This document shows, piece by piece, positions 46,779 to 55,500 of a stretch of 64,000 nucleotides of DNA; within the stretch, counting starts at the first letter, position 1, and each line of letters opens with the position of its first letter. Position numbers and translations under genes: made by a program. Under the pieces are notes generated by a model that searched no databases, was not told the origin of the DNA, and was given only the letters and a program-made list of their open reading frames with translations. Source of the DNA: Balneolaceae bacterium (lineage in GTDB: Bacteria; Bacteroidota; Rhodothermia; Balneolales; Balneolaceae); assembly GCA_007134085.1 (NCBI GenBank), contig SLLL01000009.1:34667-98666 (forward strand), read 5' to 3'.

Positions 46779-48546
46779 ACCCGGATTTTTAGGAAAAGCC
46801 GGCCTGTTTATCTGGCTCGCAATATTTCTGTTTGCCGGTAAAGTGGTAGCGCAGGATTTTCAGCTGCAGGCAACTGTATCAGAAAGCCGAATTTTTACCG
46901 GCGAGCAATTCACACTTGATGTAGAAGTGAGTGGCACTTCAATGAGGAATGTTGGGCTGCCCGTACTTCCTTCAATTGATGGAGTCCGCATTCTATCCTC
47001 CACGCCGTCGCGAAGCACAAGTATCTCTATCGTTAACGGGCGCACCACTACTTCAACCACCTACACATTCAACCTTATCGCACGTGATGTTGGGAATCAT
47101 ACCATTCCACCGGTTCGCATTTCCATTGATGGAGAAGAGCAAACTACAAACCCCATTAACATAGAGATTGTTGAGCGCGGACAGCTTACTGAAGACGGCC
47201 GCAGACAACGCCCCGATATTTACTTAGAAATTTCTGTGGATGAAACGAACCCGGTGCCCGGCCAGCAAATTGTGGCGAGTTTAAATCTCTTTTTCAGGCA
47301 GGGCATTGAGGTAACATCATTCCAACCTACGGCAGGCTGGCGAACCGATGGCTTCTGGAAAGAGGAGCTGCAAAATGTACGGCAGCCTCAGGCTGAAACC
47401 GTAATTATTGATGGCGTTCGTTACCGCACTGCCACATTGATTAGCTACGCCCTTTTTCCATCCCGCAGTGGCCAGCTAACCCTTTCTGAATTTCCACTGA
47501 GTGTTGGTATACGTACACAACCATCGCGCAACGACCCTTTTGGCAGCTTTTTTGGGTCAGGTACCAATCAGCGCCGGGTTTCACTCGAATCGGAACCGGT
47601 TACACTAAATGTAACTCCGCTCCCTGCTGCTGAAAATGCAGTTACCATGAATGCCGTGGGGGATCTTAGAGTAGAACGAAGATTATCTGATACGGAAGTT
47701 ATTACCGGGGAATCAATCGAGTTGATCACTACCATTGAAGGCGCAGGTAATATCCCGTTGGTGCGCCGGCCAAACTTTAATTTACCTGATGGGCTTGAGC
47801 TCTACACTCCGCAAGAGAGCAGCAATATTGAACGGCGCGGTTTAACTATTCGTGGGGAGAAAACATTTACCGAACTTATGGCCGCGCGGGCGCCGGGAAC
47901 GTACATCATACCGGCAGAACGCGTGGCAGTTTTCAACCCGCAAACCCGCAGGTACAGCTACACCACACTGCCGGAACTTCGATTTGAAGCACTTCCGGCT
48001 CAAACCAACCAGATTGCTCAGGTTTCACTTCAATCGGCACAGCTGCAACCGGTAACCGGTTTGGCTGTTTGGAGCAACAGTACCTCTGTTTCTGTATTTA
48101 GCAGAATTTGGTTCTGGCTGCTTTTGTTGTTGCCCGCTGCTGCCCTTGTTGTGGCATTCATCAAACGAAAAGAGATGAGACGGTTAGAAACGGATGTTGC
48201 CTTTTCCAGAAGATATTTTGCTGAAGAGCGTGCAACGGAAAAGTGCGCAACTGCCCGGGGCCTGGTAGAAAAAAATGATGCAAAAGAGATCTACGGAACC
48301 CTGCATGATGCCCTGTTCACGTTTGTGGCAGACAGGCTTACCCTGCCGGTTGCAGGTATTTCTGATAAGCAGCTAATTGAGCAGGCTTCAGAAAAAGGGT
48401 TGCCTCATGGCTTGAAAGAGAAGACAAGGCACCTGTTAGATAAATGCGCTACAATTCGCTACGCCCCCACCGGCTCTCAGGAAGATTTTCGGAAGGATAT
48501 CCTAAAAACCGAAGAACTAATAGCTGAACTGAAGGAGAAGATTTGA
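46762..48546 (+). CDS. batD: BatD-family membrane protein
   Basis: About 594 residues. ATG 46762 yields a signal peptide (KAGLFIWLAIFLFAGKVVAQ); a start at 46690 would read through BatC coding sequence without a signal. The periplasmic part has repeated immunoglobulin-like BatD modules (VSESRIFTGEQFTLDVEVSG, then VDETNPVPGQQIVASLNLFF). One transmembrane helix (FWLLLLLPAAALVVAFI) near residue 460 is followed by a ~110-residue cytoplasmic tail. It lies between the BatC and BatE genes, with overlapping ends. Confidence 0.9.
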   Translation: MRMTGKPGFLGKAGLFIWLAIFLFAGKVVAQDFQLQATVSESRIFTGEQFTLDVEVSGTSMRNVGLPVLPSIDGVRILSSTPSRSTSISIVNGRTTTSTTYTFNLIARDVGNHTIPPVRISIDGEEQTTNPINIEIVERGQLTEDGRRQRPDIYLEISVDETNPVPGQQIVASLNLFFRQGIEVTSFQPTAGWRTDGFWKEELQNVRQPQAETVIIDGVRYRTATLISYALFPSRSGQLTLSEFPLSVGIRTQPSRNDPFGSFFGSGTNQRRVSLESEPVTLNVTPLPAAENAVTMNAVGDLRVERRLSDTEVITGESIELITTIEGAGNIPLVRRPNFNLPDGLELYTPQESSNIERRGLTIRGEKTFTELMAARAPGTYIIPAERVAVFNPQTRRYSYTTLPELRFEALPAQTNQIAQVSLQSAQLQPVTGLAVWSNSTSVSVFSRIWFWLLLLLPAAALVVAFIKRKEMRRLETDVAFSRRYFAEERATEKCATARGLVEKNDAKEIYGTLHDALFTFVADRLTLPVAGISDKQLIEQASEKGLPHGLKEKTRHLLDKCATIRYAPTGSQEDFRKDILKTEELIAELKEKI

Positions 48547-49307
48547 GAATCAACGTTTTCATTCTTAATTCTCTGCTTTGGCTGTTGTTGGGTACAGCCG
48601 CTTTTGCGCAACAGTCCCGGTTTGATGAAGCCAATACCCTGCTCGAAGAGAGCCAATACAGAGATGCCATTGCACTTTATAAATCCATCGCTGAAGATGG
48701 ATACCACTCGGGTGCATTGTGGCTGAACCTTGGGGTTGCCTATTCTCAGCTCGATTCCCTCGGGGTAGCCAAATTCTACCTGCTTAAAGCAGAAACCTAC
48801 AGTGAAACCAAAGAACTGGCTCGTGATGGGCTTGAGTTTGTTAATGACCGGTTTTCCCGGCGGTCCGCTGTTCTGCCGCCCCTCCCCTGGGATCGTTTTT
48901 TTGAATATCTGGCCAACCGGTTCGGGTTGATGGTGATAACCCTCACTGCGATGTTCATTCTCTACATTGGTGTGGCTTTGATTATCGGTTCTTGGTTTCG
49001 CAAAGATTTCAGGAAACTGCTAAGAAAAACAGGATCTGCTGTAATTGGGCTTTCAGCAGTGCTATTCATTTTTGCGCTCATCATCAACTATCAACAAAAC
49101 CGATACGGCACCGGCGTGATGATTGAACGACAGGCATCAGTTTTTCAGCAGCCAAATGAAGAGTCGGCCGTTGTGAGTATCGCCTATGAAGGCTACACGA
49201 TGCGGGTGGATTTTTCAGAGAGCAACGGCGTTGAAAACTGGAAGTACGTACGGCTCGAAAACGGCATGTTCGGATGGGTAAACGAGAATAGCCTGATGAT
49301 TTTTTAG
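48543..49307 (+). CDS. BatE-like TPR-SH3 protein
   Basis: A 254-residue protein. A signal-like N-terminus is followed by TPR-type helices (ESQYRDAIALYKSIAEDGY, LWLNLGVAYSQLDSLGVAK). Two transmembrane segments come next (about residues 128-150 and 165-183). A C-terminal bacterial SH3-like domain ends in VRLENGMFGWVNENSLMIF. This order is that of BatE. The start is TTG at 48543, whose bases overlap the BatD stop (TTGA), so the genes are translationally coupled. Confidence 0.85.
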   Translation: MRINVFILNSLLWLLLGTAAFAQQSRFDEANTLLEESQYRDAIALYKSIAEDGYHSGALWLNLGVAYSQLDSLGVAKFYLLKAETYSETKELARDGLEFVNDRFSRRSAVLPPLPWDRFFEYLANRFGLMVITLTAMFILYIGVALIIGSWFRKDFRKLLRKTGSAVIGLSAVLFIFALIINYQQNRYGTGVMIERQASVFQQPNEESAVVSIAYEGYTMRVDFSESNGVENWKYVRLENGMFGWVNENSLMIF

Positions 49308-49517
49308 CCGGTGAATTAGTTGTTTTTACACTTTATACCTCAATTCGATCTTAATTCAGAGAGTAATTTTTCGGGATACAAATAAGAATTTGTATCACTT
49401 TCAAGACAACTAATTTTCTTGGAAAAACAGTACATGCATTCATGAATTTTGAATTGATTGGAATTCTTATAACTCAATCTGTACTCATTTCTTTGAATAT
49501 TTTTCTGAATTTTTCTT

Positions 49518-49549
49518 CTTGATAATGTTCGCATATATGCTAACTTTAG
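49518..49549 (+). promoter_or_regulatory. Possible toxin-antitoxin promoter with a palindromic operator
   Basis: CTTG (49518-49521) and TAACTTTA (49541-49548), 19 bases apart, resemble a Bacteroidota promoter. The exact palindrome GCATATATGC (49531-49540) lies between them, where a bound antitoxin would block RNA polymerase. The toxin start is at 49553. Confidence 0.35.
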
Positions 49550-49552
49550 TTT

Positions 49553-49903
49553 ATGCGCGTTATCCATTTTTACAGAACAGTATCCGGTAATTCCCCAGTG
49601 GAAGATTTTCTCAAAGGCCTCCCTGATAAGCAATCGAAAAAAATTGCCTGGACATTGCGCGTAGTTCGTGAATTAGAACAGGTACCAACACAGTACCTTA
49701 AAAAGCTAAAAAGCACGGATAAGATTAGGGAAATCCGTGCCACTATTGGCAATAACACATTTAGGTTACTCGGTTTTTTTGATGGGCCGAAATTAATCGT
49801 TTTAACCAGTGGCTTTGCCAAGAAGTCGAATAAAGTCCCAAAACAAGAAATTGAAACTGCTGAAGAGCGAAAACGAGATTACCATAGGAGGAAAAGAAAA
49901 TGA
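49553..49903 (+). CDS. RelE/HigB-family toxin (phage-derived Gp49-like)
   Basis: A 116-residue basic protein of the Gp49-like HigB group: SPVEDFLKGLPDKQSKKIAW, then YLKKLKSTDKIREIRATIGNNTFRLLGF, and FAKKSNKVPKQEIETAEERK, which is the usual C-terminal signature. Such toxins are ribosome-dependent mRNA endonucleases. The antitoxin gene overlaps its end by four bases. The toxin-first order is typical of HigBA. Confidence 0.9.
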   Translation: MRVIHFYRTVSGNSPVEDFLKGLPDKQSKKIAWTLRVVRELEQVPTQYLKKLKSTDKIREIRATIGNNTFRLLGFFDGPKLIVLTSGFAKKSNKVPKQEIETAEERKRDYHRRKRK

Positions 49904-50181
49904 AGAAAGACGATTTAGAAATTTTTATAGATCAGAAAAAAGCAGAAAGCCCGGAATTTGCAGAGAATTTTGAAGAAGGATATCTGAACTTTAAAATCGG
50001 TGTGATTCTTCGTCAGGCACGTGAAGAGATGGGAGCTACTCAAGCAGACGTTGCAGAAAAGCTGAATACCACAAAATCCGTAATTTCCAGAATGGAAAAT
50101 CATGCCGAAGACATCAAACTTTCAACACTGGCAAAGTATGCGAAGGCTTTGGGAAAGCAGGTAAAACTCGAGATTCAGTAA
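49900..50181 (+). CDS. HigA-like XRE-family antitoxin
   Basis: A 93-residue protein. The C-terminal half is an XRE helix-turn-helix: LRQAREEMGATQADVAEKLNTTKSVISRMEN. The N-terminal ~35 acidic residues probably neutralise the toxin. It likely binds the operator in front of the toxin gene. It has an excellent ribosome site (AGGAGGAAAAG) inside the end of the toxin gene and overlaps it by four bases. It ends 20 bases from the convergent GWxTD gene. Confidence 0.92.
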   Translation: MKKDDLEIFIDQKKAESPEFAENFEEGYLNFKIGVILRQAREEMGATQADVAEKLNTTKSVISRMENHAEDIKLSTLAKYAKALGKQVKLEIQ

Positions 50182-50201
50182 ATTAACCTTTCAAATCTAA
50201 G

Positions 50202-52250
50202 TTACTCAATAACCTCAAACCGAATATTTCTCTGCTTGCTTTGATCTGATTCAATGTCTGTAAATTGGGCAACAAGTTCGTAAAGGCCGGGGGAGAGATC
50301 GGCGGTTTCTATCTGAAGGTCTTCGATTACGTGCCTCTCTTCGTTGGTAAAATTGAGAGTGAGAATAAACTCTGTCTGATCTGTTAAAACATTTCCGTTA
50401 TCATCAACAGGTAAAATGCGGTAGGTTAGTTCAAACTGGGTAAACTGTGCTTCTATTCGCTGCAAATTGTACACTTCGAAATGAAGCAGAAGTGTTTCAC
50501 CAAACGGTACGGTCTGGCTGTTTGCAACTACAAATGAAAACGGCTCCGATACATGGCCATCACTAAAATATCCAAGAACAAGGTCGGCAACTTCGAGAGA
50601 ATCTGTATGGCTGACCAGTGGTTCAGGCAGCCTGTTCTGAAGACGGTTCCATCCTCTCAACTCTGGCGGAAATGGCGTATCGTTAACCGTTGCTGCTTCC
50701 GGATCGTAATTCATAAGAAGCACTGAAACGGATTGGTTTACCCTGCCTCTATGCGGCATGGTAAAGACAGATTCTGAGTGGCTATACCTGTTTGCTGAAC
50801 TGATGTTAATTGCCGGCTGGCCCTCAAAAACCTCCGATACCCGCCAGTCTTCATCATACAACTGGATATTATGCACAAGCTCATAAAGCGGATTTTCTTC
50901 AAGAATATTTACACCGTTTAGTAAGCCGTTATTTTCGAAACTACGCCCTCTCGTTCGGTGGTAATCAATCATAAATGCTTCGCGCGGGGAGCTTTCCACA
51001 AACGTGAGTAGATATGGTTCCAGATTTTCATCAAGAAAGCGATAATGGTGTACTTCCAGCGGAATTCGCGTAATACCCTGTTCGTATGTTGAGCGCTGTC
51101 GGTCTATCCGAACGCCCCGCTGGCTTACCAATTGCTGGCTTTCCGTTCTGAATGCAAGATCCATCCCGCGAAATGCTTCGATACCCTGATCCAATACTCT
51201 GGTTCTGAGCTCATTCAGCCTGCTTTCAAAAAATGGGTCAACCATTGCCAGTTGTTCATAGTAGATGAGCTGAAGCATGAGGGCAGGTGTTATGCCTGCG
51301 CGGGTAAATTCAACAGAATCACTTTGGCGGACGCGGCCGGGGTAGTAGGCACGCTCGGGAATGAAATCTTCGAGGCTGGTCTGCATCAAAAACTGATCAT
51401 TCCGTACATCCGTGCCAAACATGAAGATGAGCGGCTCTGTTTGTGAATCAGCGAGGTTTGTATAGAACCAAATTTCGTACTCGGGGTAACGGTGAAATTC
51501 ATAAATAGCATTCTGCAAACGGTTTATGATTTCCTCATCCTCCCTCGGGAAAATATCACTGAATTCCATGTCATCCCTTCGCTCTGTGTAGAGATGTGCC
51601 TGATTTGCGAGCCACGAACGGATATTAAAACTTTGCAGCGTGAGGATGCCGGAACGCCTTCTGTCCGGCTCGCCATAACGCACAAAGATTAGTGCCCGGT
51701 CGTCTGTGCCGTACGCGGTATTGTTGTTTCTGGTAAAATTTCTGCGGGAATGGGCGATCCGCTTCCAATGCTCTATAAGGCGTTCATTGGTGATTTTTGC
51801 AGGAGTGGGATCTTTTTGAACCCAGAAGCCGCGCATATCTCGCACCAGCTCCCGGTTGCGGCTGGCCCACCATTCTACCCACTGGCGATGGATTCCCTCC
51901 CCGATAATCGGTGCCATCCGGTCAATCTCCTGCCGCAGTGCAGCACGGCTGTTCATCCCCTCTCCATCGAAAATTGCCCTGAAATACATTTCTGTAGCCG
52001 CTTCGTAATAACTTCGCAGCTCGTTTTCAGTCACCACGCGGATAAATTCAAATCCAATGCGGCCATCAACACCTCCATCTCTGTCATATGCAGAATACCA
52101 GATATCGAGTGCATTGGTTGTGTTGCCGCGGTTGAGCTCATCGAGCCCTCTTTCGTATGCACGCTGCGGCTGTGCATAGATAGGGGAAACAGCAGCACTA
52201 ATGCAGATAAGAGTGAGCAGGAGTAATATGCGTTTTAAAGATAATATCAT
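50202..52250 (-). CDS. GWxTD-domain protein
   Basis: A 682-residue exported protein. The signal peptide is ILLLLTLICISAAVSPIYAQ. The GWxTD-type motif appears in GFWVQKDPTPAKITNERLIEHW near residues 142-163, then FVRYGEPDRR, both typical of this Bacteroidota family. The remainder is beta-rich and without recognised catalytic residues. The domain's function is unknown. It converges on the HigA gene and is divergent from dnaX. Confidence 0.85.
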   Translation of the reverse strand: MILSLKRILLLLTLICISAAVSPIYAQPQRAYERGLDELNRGNTTNALDIWYSAYDRDGGVDGRIGFEFIRVVTENELRSYYEAATEMYFRAIFDGEGMNSRAALRQEIDRMAPIIGEGIHRQWVEWWASRNRELVRDMRGFWVQKDPTPAKITNERLIEHWKRIAHSRRNFTRNNNTAYGTDDRALIFVRYGEPDRRRSGILTLQSFNIRSWLANQAHLYTERRDDMEFSDIFPREDEEIINRLQNAIYEFHRYPEYEIWFYTNLADSQTEPLIFMFGTDVRNDQFLMQTSLEDFIPERAYYPGRVRQSDSVEFTRAGITPALMLQLIYYEQLAMVDPFFESRLNELRTRVLDQGIEAFRGMDLAFRTESQQLVSQRGVRIDRQRSTYEQGITRIPLEVHHYRFLDENLEPYLLTFVESSPREAFMIDYHRTRGRSFENNGLLNGVNILEENPLYELVHNIQLYDEDWRVSEVFEGQPAINISSANRYSHSESVFTMPHRGRVNQSVSVLLMNYDPEAATVNDTPFPPELRGWNRLQNRLPEPLVSHTDSLEVADLVLGYFSDGHVSEPFSFVVANSQTVPFGETLLLHFEVYNLQRIEAQFTQFELTYRILPVDDNGNVLTDQTEFILTLNFTNEERHVIEDLQIETADLSPGLYELVAQFTDIESDQSKQRNIRFEVIE

Positions 52251-52421
52251 CAGATGGAGTAAGTTAACGTATTCCGATAAAAATTAAACGGGATAATCGC
52301 CGCTGCAGTGTTTGCTTAGATGAATCAAAAAAAGTGTTTGAAGTTCCGAAAGGAAGATCATTTTTGTACCTTTCACCATCAGATCAAAAATAATGGATTG
52401 TTGCTGAATTAGAAGCATAAA

Positions 52422-54275
52422 ATGGCAAATAATTACCGGGCACTTACCCGTACATACCGGCCCCAGACTTTTGAGGATGTTGTTTCGCAGGAGCATGTGA
52501 GCAGCACCCTGAAGAATGCCATAAAACAGAACCGCCTTTCTCATGCTTACATGTTTTGCGGCCCGCGTGGTGTCGGTAAAACAACGATGGCGAGGGTATT
52601 GGCACGAGCCATAAATAATATCGACGATACCGTTGATGGGGAATCGCTAAGCCAGACACTGAATGTAGTTGAGATTGATGCTGCATCAAACAATAAGGTT
52701 GAAGATGTTCATCACTTGCGGGAAATTGTGCGCGTTCCGCCTCAAAGTGGCAGATACAAAATTTTTATTATTGATGAGGTGCACATGCTCAGTAAGCAGG
52801 CGTTTAATGCCCTGCTGAAAACACTGGAAGAGCCGCCTCCGCACGCTATTTTTATCTTTGCCACTACCGAGCCCCATAAAGTATTGCCCACCATTTTATC
52901 GAGGGTTCAAAGGTTCGATTTTAAGCGAATCAGTGTTGATGAAATTACATCACGGCTGAGGGATATTTGCGCAAAAGAGGGCATCACCATTGATGAAGAG
53001 TCGCTGCATACCATTGCCAGAAAGGCAGACGGCGCACTGCGCGATGCACTTGGGCTGATGGATCAGGCAATTGCCTTCTGCGGGCTGAACATTCAGTACA
53101 ACGAACTTACCCAGGCACTAAATGTAGTAGGCAACGACGAACTGTTTGAATTTACCAATGCCGTTGCAAGCCGCAACGCAAGAGCAGGGCTTCTGCTTAT
53201 CGACAGGCTTCTGAAAGACGGCGTTGATATTCAGGAGTTTCTGGTCTCACTCACGCTACATCTTCGAAATATTTATGTGGCACTGCAGGGTGAAAATATG
53301 CATCTGGTTGAAGCTACCGATGATACAAAACAACGGTATGCAGAAATTTCCGCTCACTTTTCGGAAGATGATCTGCTCAGAATGCTTCACCTTGTAAGTG
53401 AGGCACAGCTAAACATGAGGGAAGTGCAGCAGCCACGGGTTTACTTTGAAATCCTTATGCTGAAGCTGGTGCACATGAGCAGAGTAAAGCAGCTGGGTGA
53501 GCTGCTTACAGCCATGGACGACCTAAAAAAAAAAGGAATTGATCCCGCAGTCACCTCCGTAACGTTTGATGAGAAAAAGCCGATAACAGATTCCATTCCA
53601 GCCTCAAAGCCGGTGGAGAGCAAGGTTGAGGAACCTCCCAAAGAGGCCGCGAAAAATCAGAATTCTGAGCCTTCATCTAACGAATCTTTACCTGCGGTTG
53701 ATCAGGCATCTGAAACAGAAAAAAATACCTCAGATCAACAAAAAGCAGATCTCGCCGAAGATTCTGTTGATGTTGACGGCCTTGAAGATCTTCTGATGGG
53801 CAAACCCTATCTGAGGCCAATCAACCAGCCTCACAGGCTAAACGGAAAAGCTCCGGAACCTGCTTCTGACGCACCGGTGAAGAAAGCTGAACCTGCTTCC
53901 GCTAAACTAAACGGAATCGAAGATATAGAAGAGAAGTGGGAGCTGTTTCTTGATCTGGCAAATAAAAATTTTTCCCAAACGCTTTATATCATCATACGCG
54001 ATGTTCAGCTTAAAGGCCTTAAAGGAACAGAGCTTACTGTATCTGTAAATTCGCCCTTTGCGGTTACAGCCGTTGAAGAGCACAAAATGCAGCTCTCAAC
54101 GCTAATGAAAGAGGTGATTGGTGTGCACATCCGTTTCAAATGTGTGTGTGAACGCCAAAAAACAAACATCGAAGAATCGTTAAGCCCTTACGACCGGTTC
54201 AGGCAGCTTCAAAAGAAAGATGCGCACCTGAAAACCATTGTTGAACTGTTTGGTGCAGAACTGGAATACACGTAA
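52422..54275 (+). CDS. dnaX: DNA polymerase III gamma/tau subunit
   Basis: A 617-residue clamp-loader ATPase. Walker A is GPRGVGKTT near residues 43-51, the DEAH-like Walker B is FIIDEVHM and the sensor/arginine-finger region includes PTILSRVQRFDF. The usual four-cysteine zinc module after Walker A is missing: the stretch between AINNIDD and VVEIDAASNN has no cysteine. A run of ten As (53525-53534) at residues 368-371 could cause slippage to a short gamma-like form. A low-complexity linker (about residues 385-505) and a tau-like C-terminal domain follow. ybaB and recR follow, a classic neighbourhood. Confidence 0.96.
   Translation: MANNYRALTRTYRPQTFEDVVSQEHVSSTLKNAIKQNRLSHAYMFCGPRGVGKTTMARVLARAINNIDDTVDGESLSQTLNVVEIDAASNNKVEDVHHLREIVRVPPQSGRYKIFIIDEVHMLSKQAFNALLKTLEEPPPHAIFIFATTEPHKVLPTILSRVQRFDFKRISVDEITSRLRDICAKEGITIDEESLHTIARKADGALRDALGLMDQAIAFCGLNIQYNELTQALNVVGNDELFEFTNAVASRNARAGLLLIDRLLKDGVDIQEFLVSLTLHLRNIYVALQGENMHLVEATDDTKQRYAEISAHFSEDDLLRMLHLVSEAQLNMREVQQPRVYFEILMLKLVHMSRVKQLGELLTAMDDLKKKGIDPAVTSVTFDEKKPITDSIPASKPVESKVEEPPKEAAKNQNSEPSSNESLPAVDQASETEKNTSDQQKADLAEDSVDVDGLEDLLMGKPYLRPINQPHRLNGKAPEPASDAPVKKAEPASAKLNGIEDIEEKWELFLDLANKNFSQTLYIIIRDVQLKGLKGTELTVSVNSPFAVTAVEEHKMQLSTLMKEVIGVHIRFKCVCERQKTNIEESLSPYDRFRQLQKKDAHLKTIVELFGAELEYT
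53525..53534 (+). other. Homopolymeric A10 slippage candidate in dnaX
   Basis: Ten As followed by GG, starting at the third position of a Leu codon. In the -1 frame the next codons read AGG AAT TGA, so translation would stop two residues after the run. The +1 frame also stops within nine codons. Confidence 0.55.
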
Positions 54276-54364
54276 GAGTTTAATTTAAGCGGAACAGATT
54301 AGCAGCCGAATTTTTACGTGGCCGGTTCCGTTCTAACTTAGAATCAAAAAATTAAAACAGCGTT

Positions 54365-54712
54365 ATGAATCAATTTAATATGGCAGATATGTTTGGAAAA
54401 ATTTCTGACATGCAGGCAAAAATGAAAGAAGCACAGGACCGCCTTTCCGAAGTAATTGTTGAAGCCGAAGCCGGTGGCGGTATGGTAAAAGTAAAAGCAA
54501 ACGGCAAGCGTGAAGTACTTAGCATTGAGCTGGACAGAGACATAATCGACCCTGATGACAAAGAGATGGTTGAGGATCTTGTGGTAGCCGGTGTGAACCG
54601 CGCCCTCGCAAAAGCAGAAGATGCAGCCAAAGAAAAAATGCAGGAAGTATATAAAGACATTTTACCCGGTGGCGGCCTGCCCGGCATGGATATGAGCAAG
54701 TTTGGGCTTTAA
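54365..54712 (+). CDS. ybaB: YbaB/EbfC nucleoid-associated protein
   Basis: A 115-residue DNA-binding dimer. The helix FGKISDMQAKMKEAQDRLSEV, the beta-strand GGGMVKVKANGKREVLSIELD and the closing GGGLPGMDM are typical. It binds DNA without strong sequence preference and is regularly found between dnaX and recR, exactly as here. ATG start at 54365. Function in the cell is not well defined in this phylum. Confidence 0.95.
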   Translation: MNQFNMADMFGKISDMQAKMKEAQDRLSEVIVEAEAGGGMVKVKANGKREVLSIELDRDIIDPDDKEMVEDLVVAGVNRALAKAEDAAKEKMQEVYKDILPGGGLPGMDMSKFGL

Positions 54713-54743
54713 TTTCATCCCCTCTTAAGAGATTGTGAAATAT

Positions 54744-54801
54744 TGCCACAGAGGCACGGAAATACACTGAAAATCCCGTGCCTTTCCGAGCTTCCGTGGC
54801 A
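54744..54801. repeat. Imperfect palindromic intergenic repeat
   Basis: Outer arms TGCCAC (54744-54749) / GTGGCA (54796-54801) and inner arms GGCACGG (54753-54759) / CCGTGCC (54776-54782) fold into one long hairpin. The CACAGAGGCACGGA wording resembles widely dispersed palindromes found between bacterial genes. It lacks a T run and so is probably not a plain terminator. Confidence 0.55.
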
Positions 54802-54857
54802 TTAAAGCATGTTTTTTAATTTCGTTTTTTTGATAAAACTTCAGTAACACATCATAA

Positions 54858-55463
54858 ATGCAAATAACCTCAGAAGCTCTTGAACGGGCTATAGAAGAGC
54901 TTGCAAAGCTTCCCGGTACCGGCCGTAAATCGGCACAACGCATTGCCATTCACTTGCTAAAGCAACCGGAAGAGAATGTACTAAAGCTGGCAGAAGCGTT
55001 TGTACAGCTGAAAAAGTCTGTAAAGAGATGCTCCGTTTGCGGAACCATTACAGATACAGACCCCTGCCCTATCTGCAGTAACCCCAAACGCAACAGTGGC
55101 GTTATTTGCGTAGTTGAAGAGTTTCAGGATGTTTACATCATCGAAAAAACCAACGAATTTCGTGGGCGCTACCACGTACTTGGCGGAACCATTTCACCAC
55201 TCGAAAATATTGGCCCTGATAATATCCGTATTAAAGAGCTGTTGCAAAGAGTGGGCGGTACGGATGAATCAATAACAGAAGTTATTCTGGCTTTGAATCC
55301 TGATGCCGAGGGTGAAGCAACATCTTATTACATTAACAAGCTGCTGCAAAATTACGATGTTAACGTTACCCGCATAGCATACGGCATACCAATGGGTACC
55401 GAGCTTGAATATATCGACGAAGCAACCCTCAGCAGAGCCTTTCTCAGCAGAACCGCATTTTAA
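54858..55463 (+). CDS. recR: Recombination protein RecR
   Basis: A 201-residue protein of the RecFOR pathway that helps load RecA on gapped DNA. The helix-hairpin-helix LAKLPGTGRKSAQRIAIHLL (residues 14-33), the C4 zinc finger CSVCGTITDTDPCPIC, the Toprim strand GVICVVEEFQDVYIIEK and ALNPDAEGEATSYYI are all intact. Length is normal. It completes the dnaX-ybaB-recR set. Confidence 0.97.
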   Translation: MQITSEALERAIEELAKLPGTGRKSAQRIAIHLLKQPEENVLKLAEAFVQLKKSVKRCSVCGTITDTDPCPICSNPKRNSGVICVVEEFQDVYIIEKTNEFRGRYHVLGGTISPLENIGPDNIRIKELLQRVGGTDESITEVILALNPDAEGEATSYYINKLLQNYDVNVTRIAYGIPMGTELEYIDEATLSRAFLSRTAF

Positions 55464-55500
55464 TTTTCAGAATCAACTATACCCGAACAAATACGTAATC

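Noticed and set aside
49340-49633. A 97-codon minus-strand reading frame before the toxin
   Set aside because: It overlaps the toxin start and its candidate promoter on the opposite strand, and the sequence has no family features.
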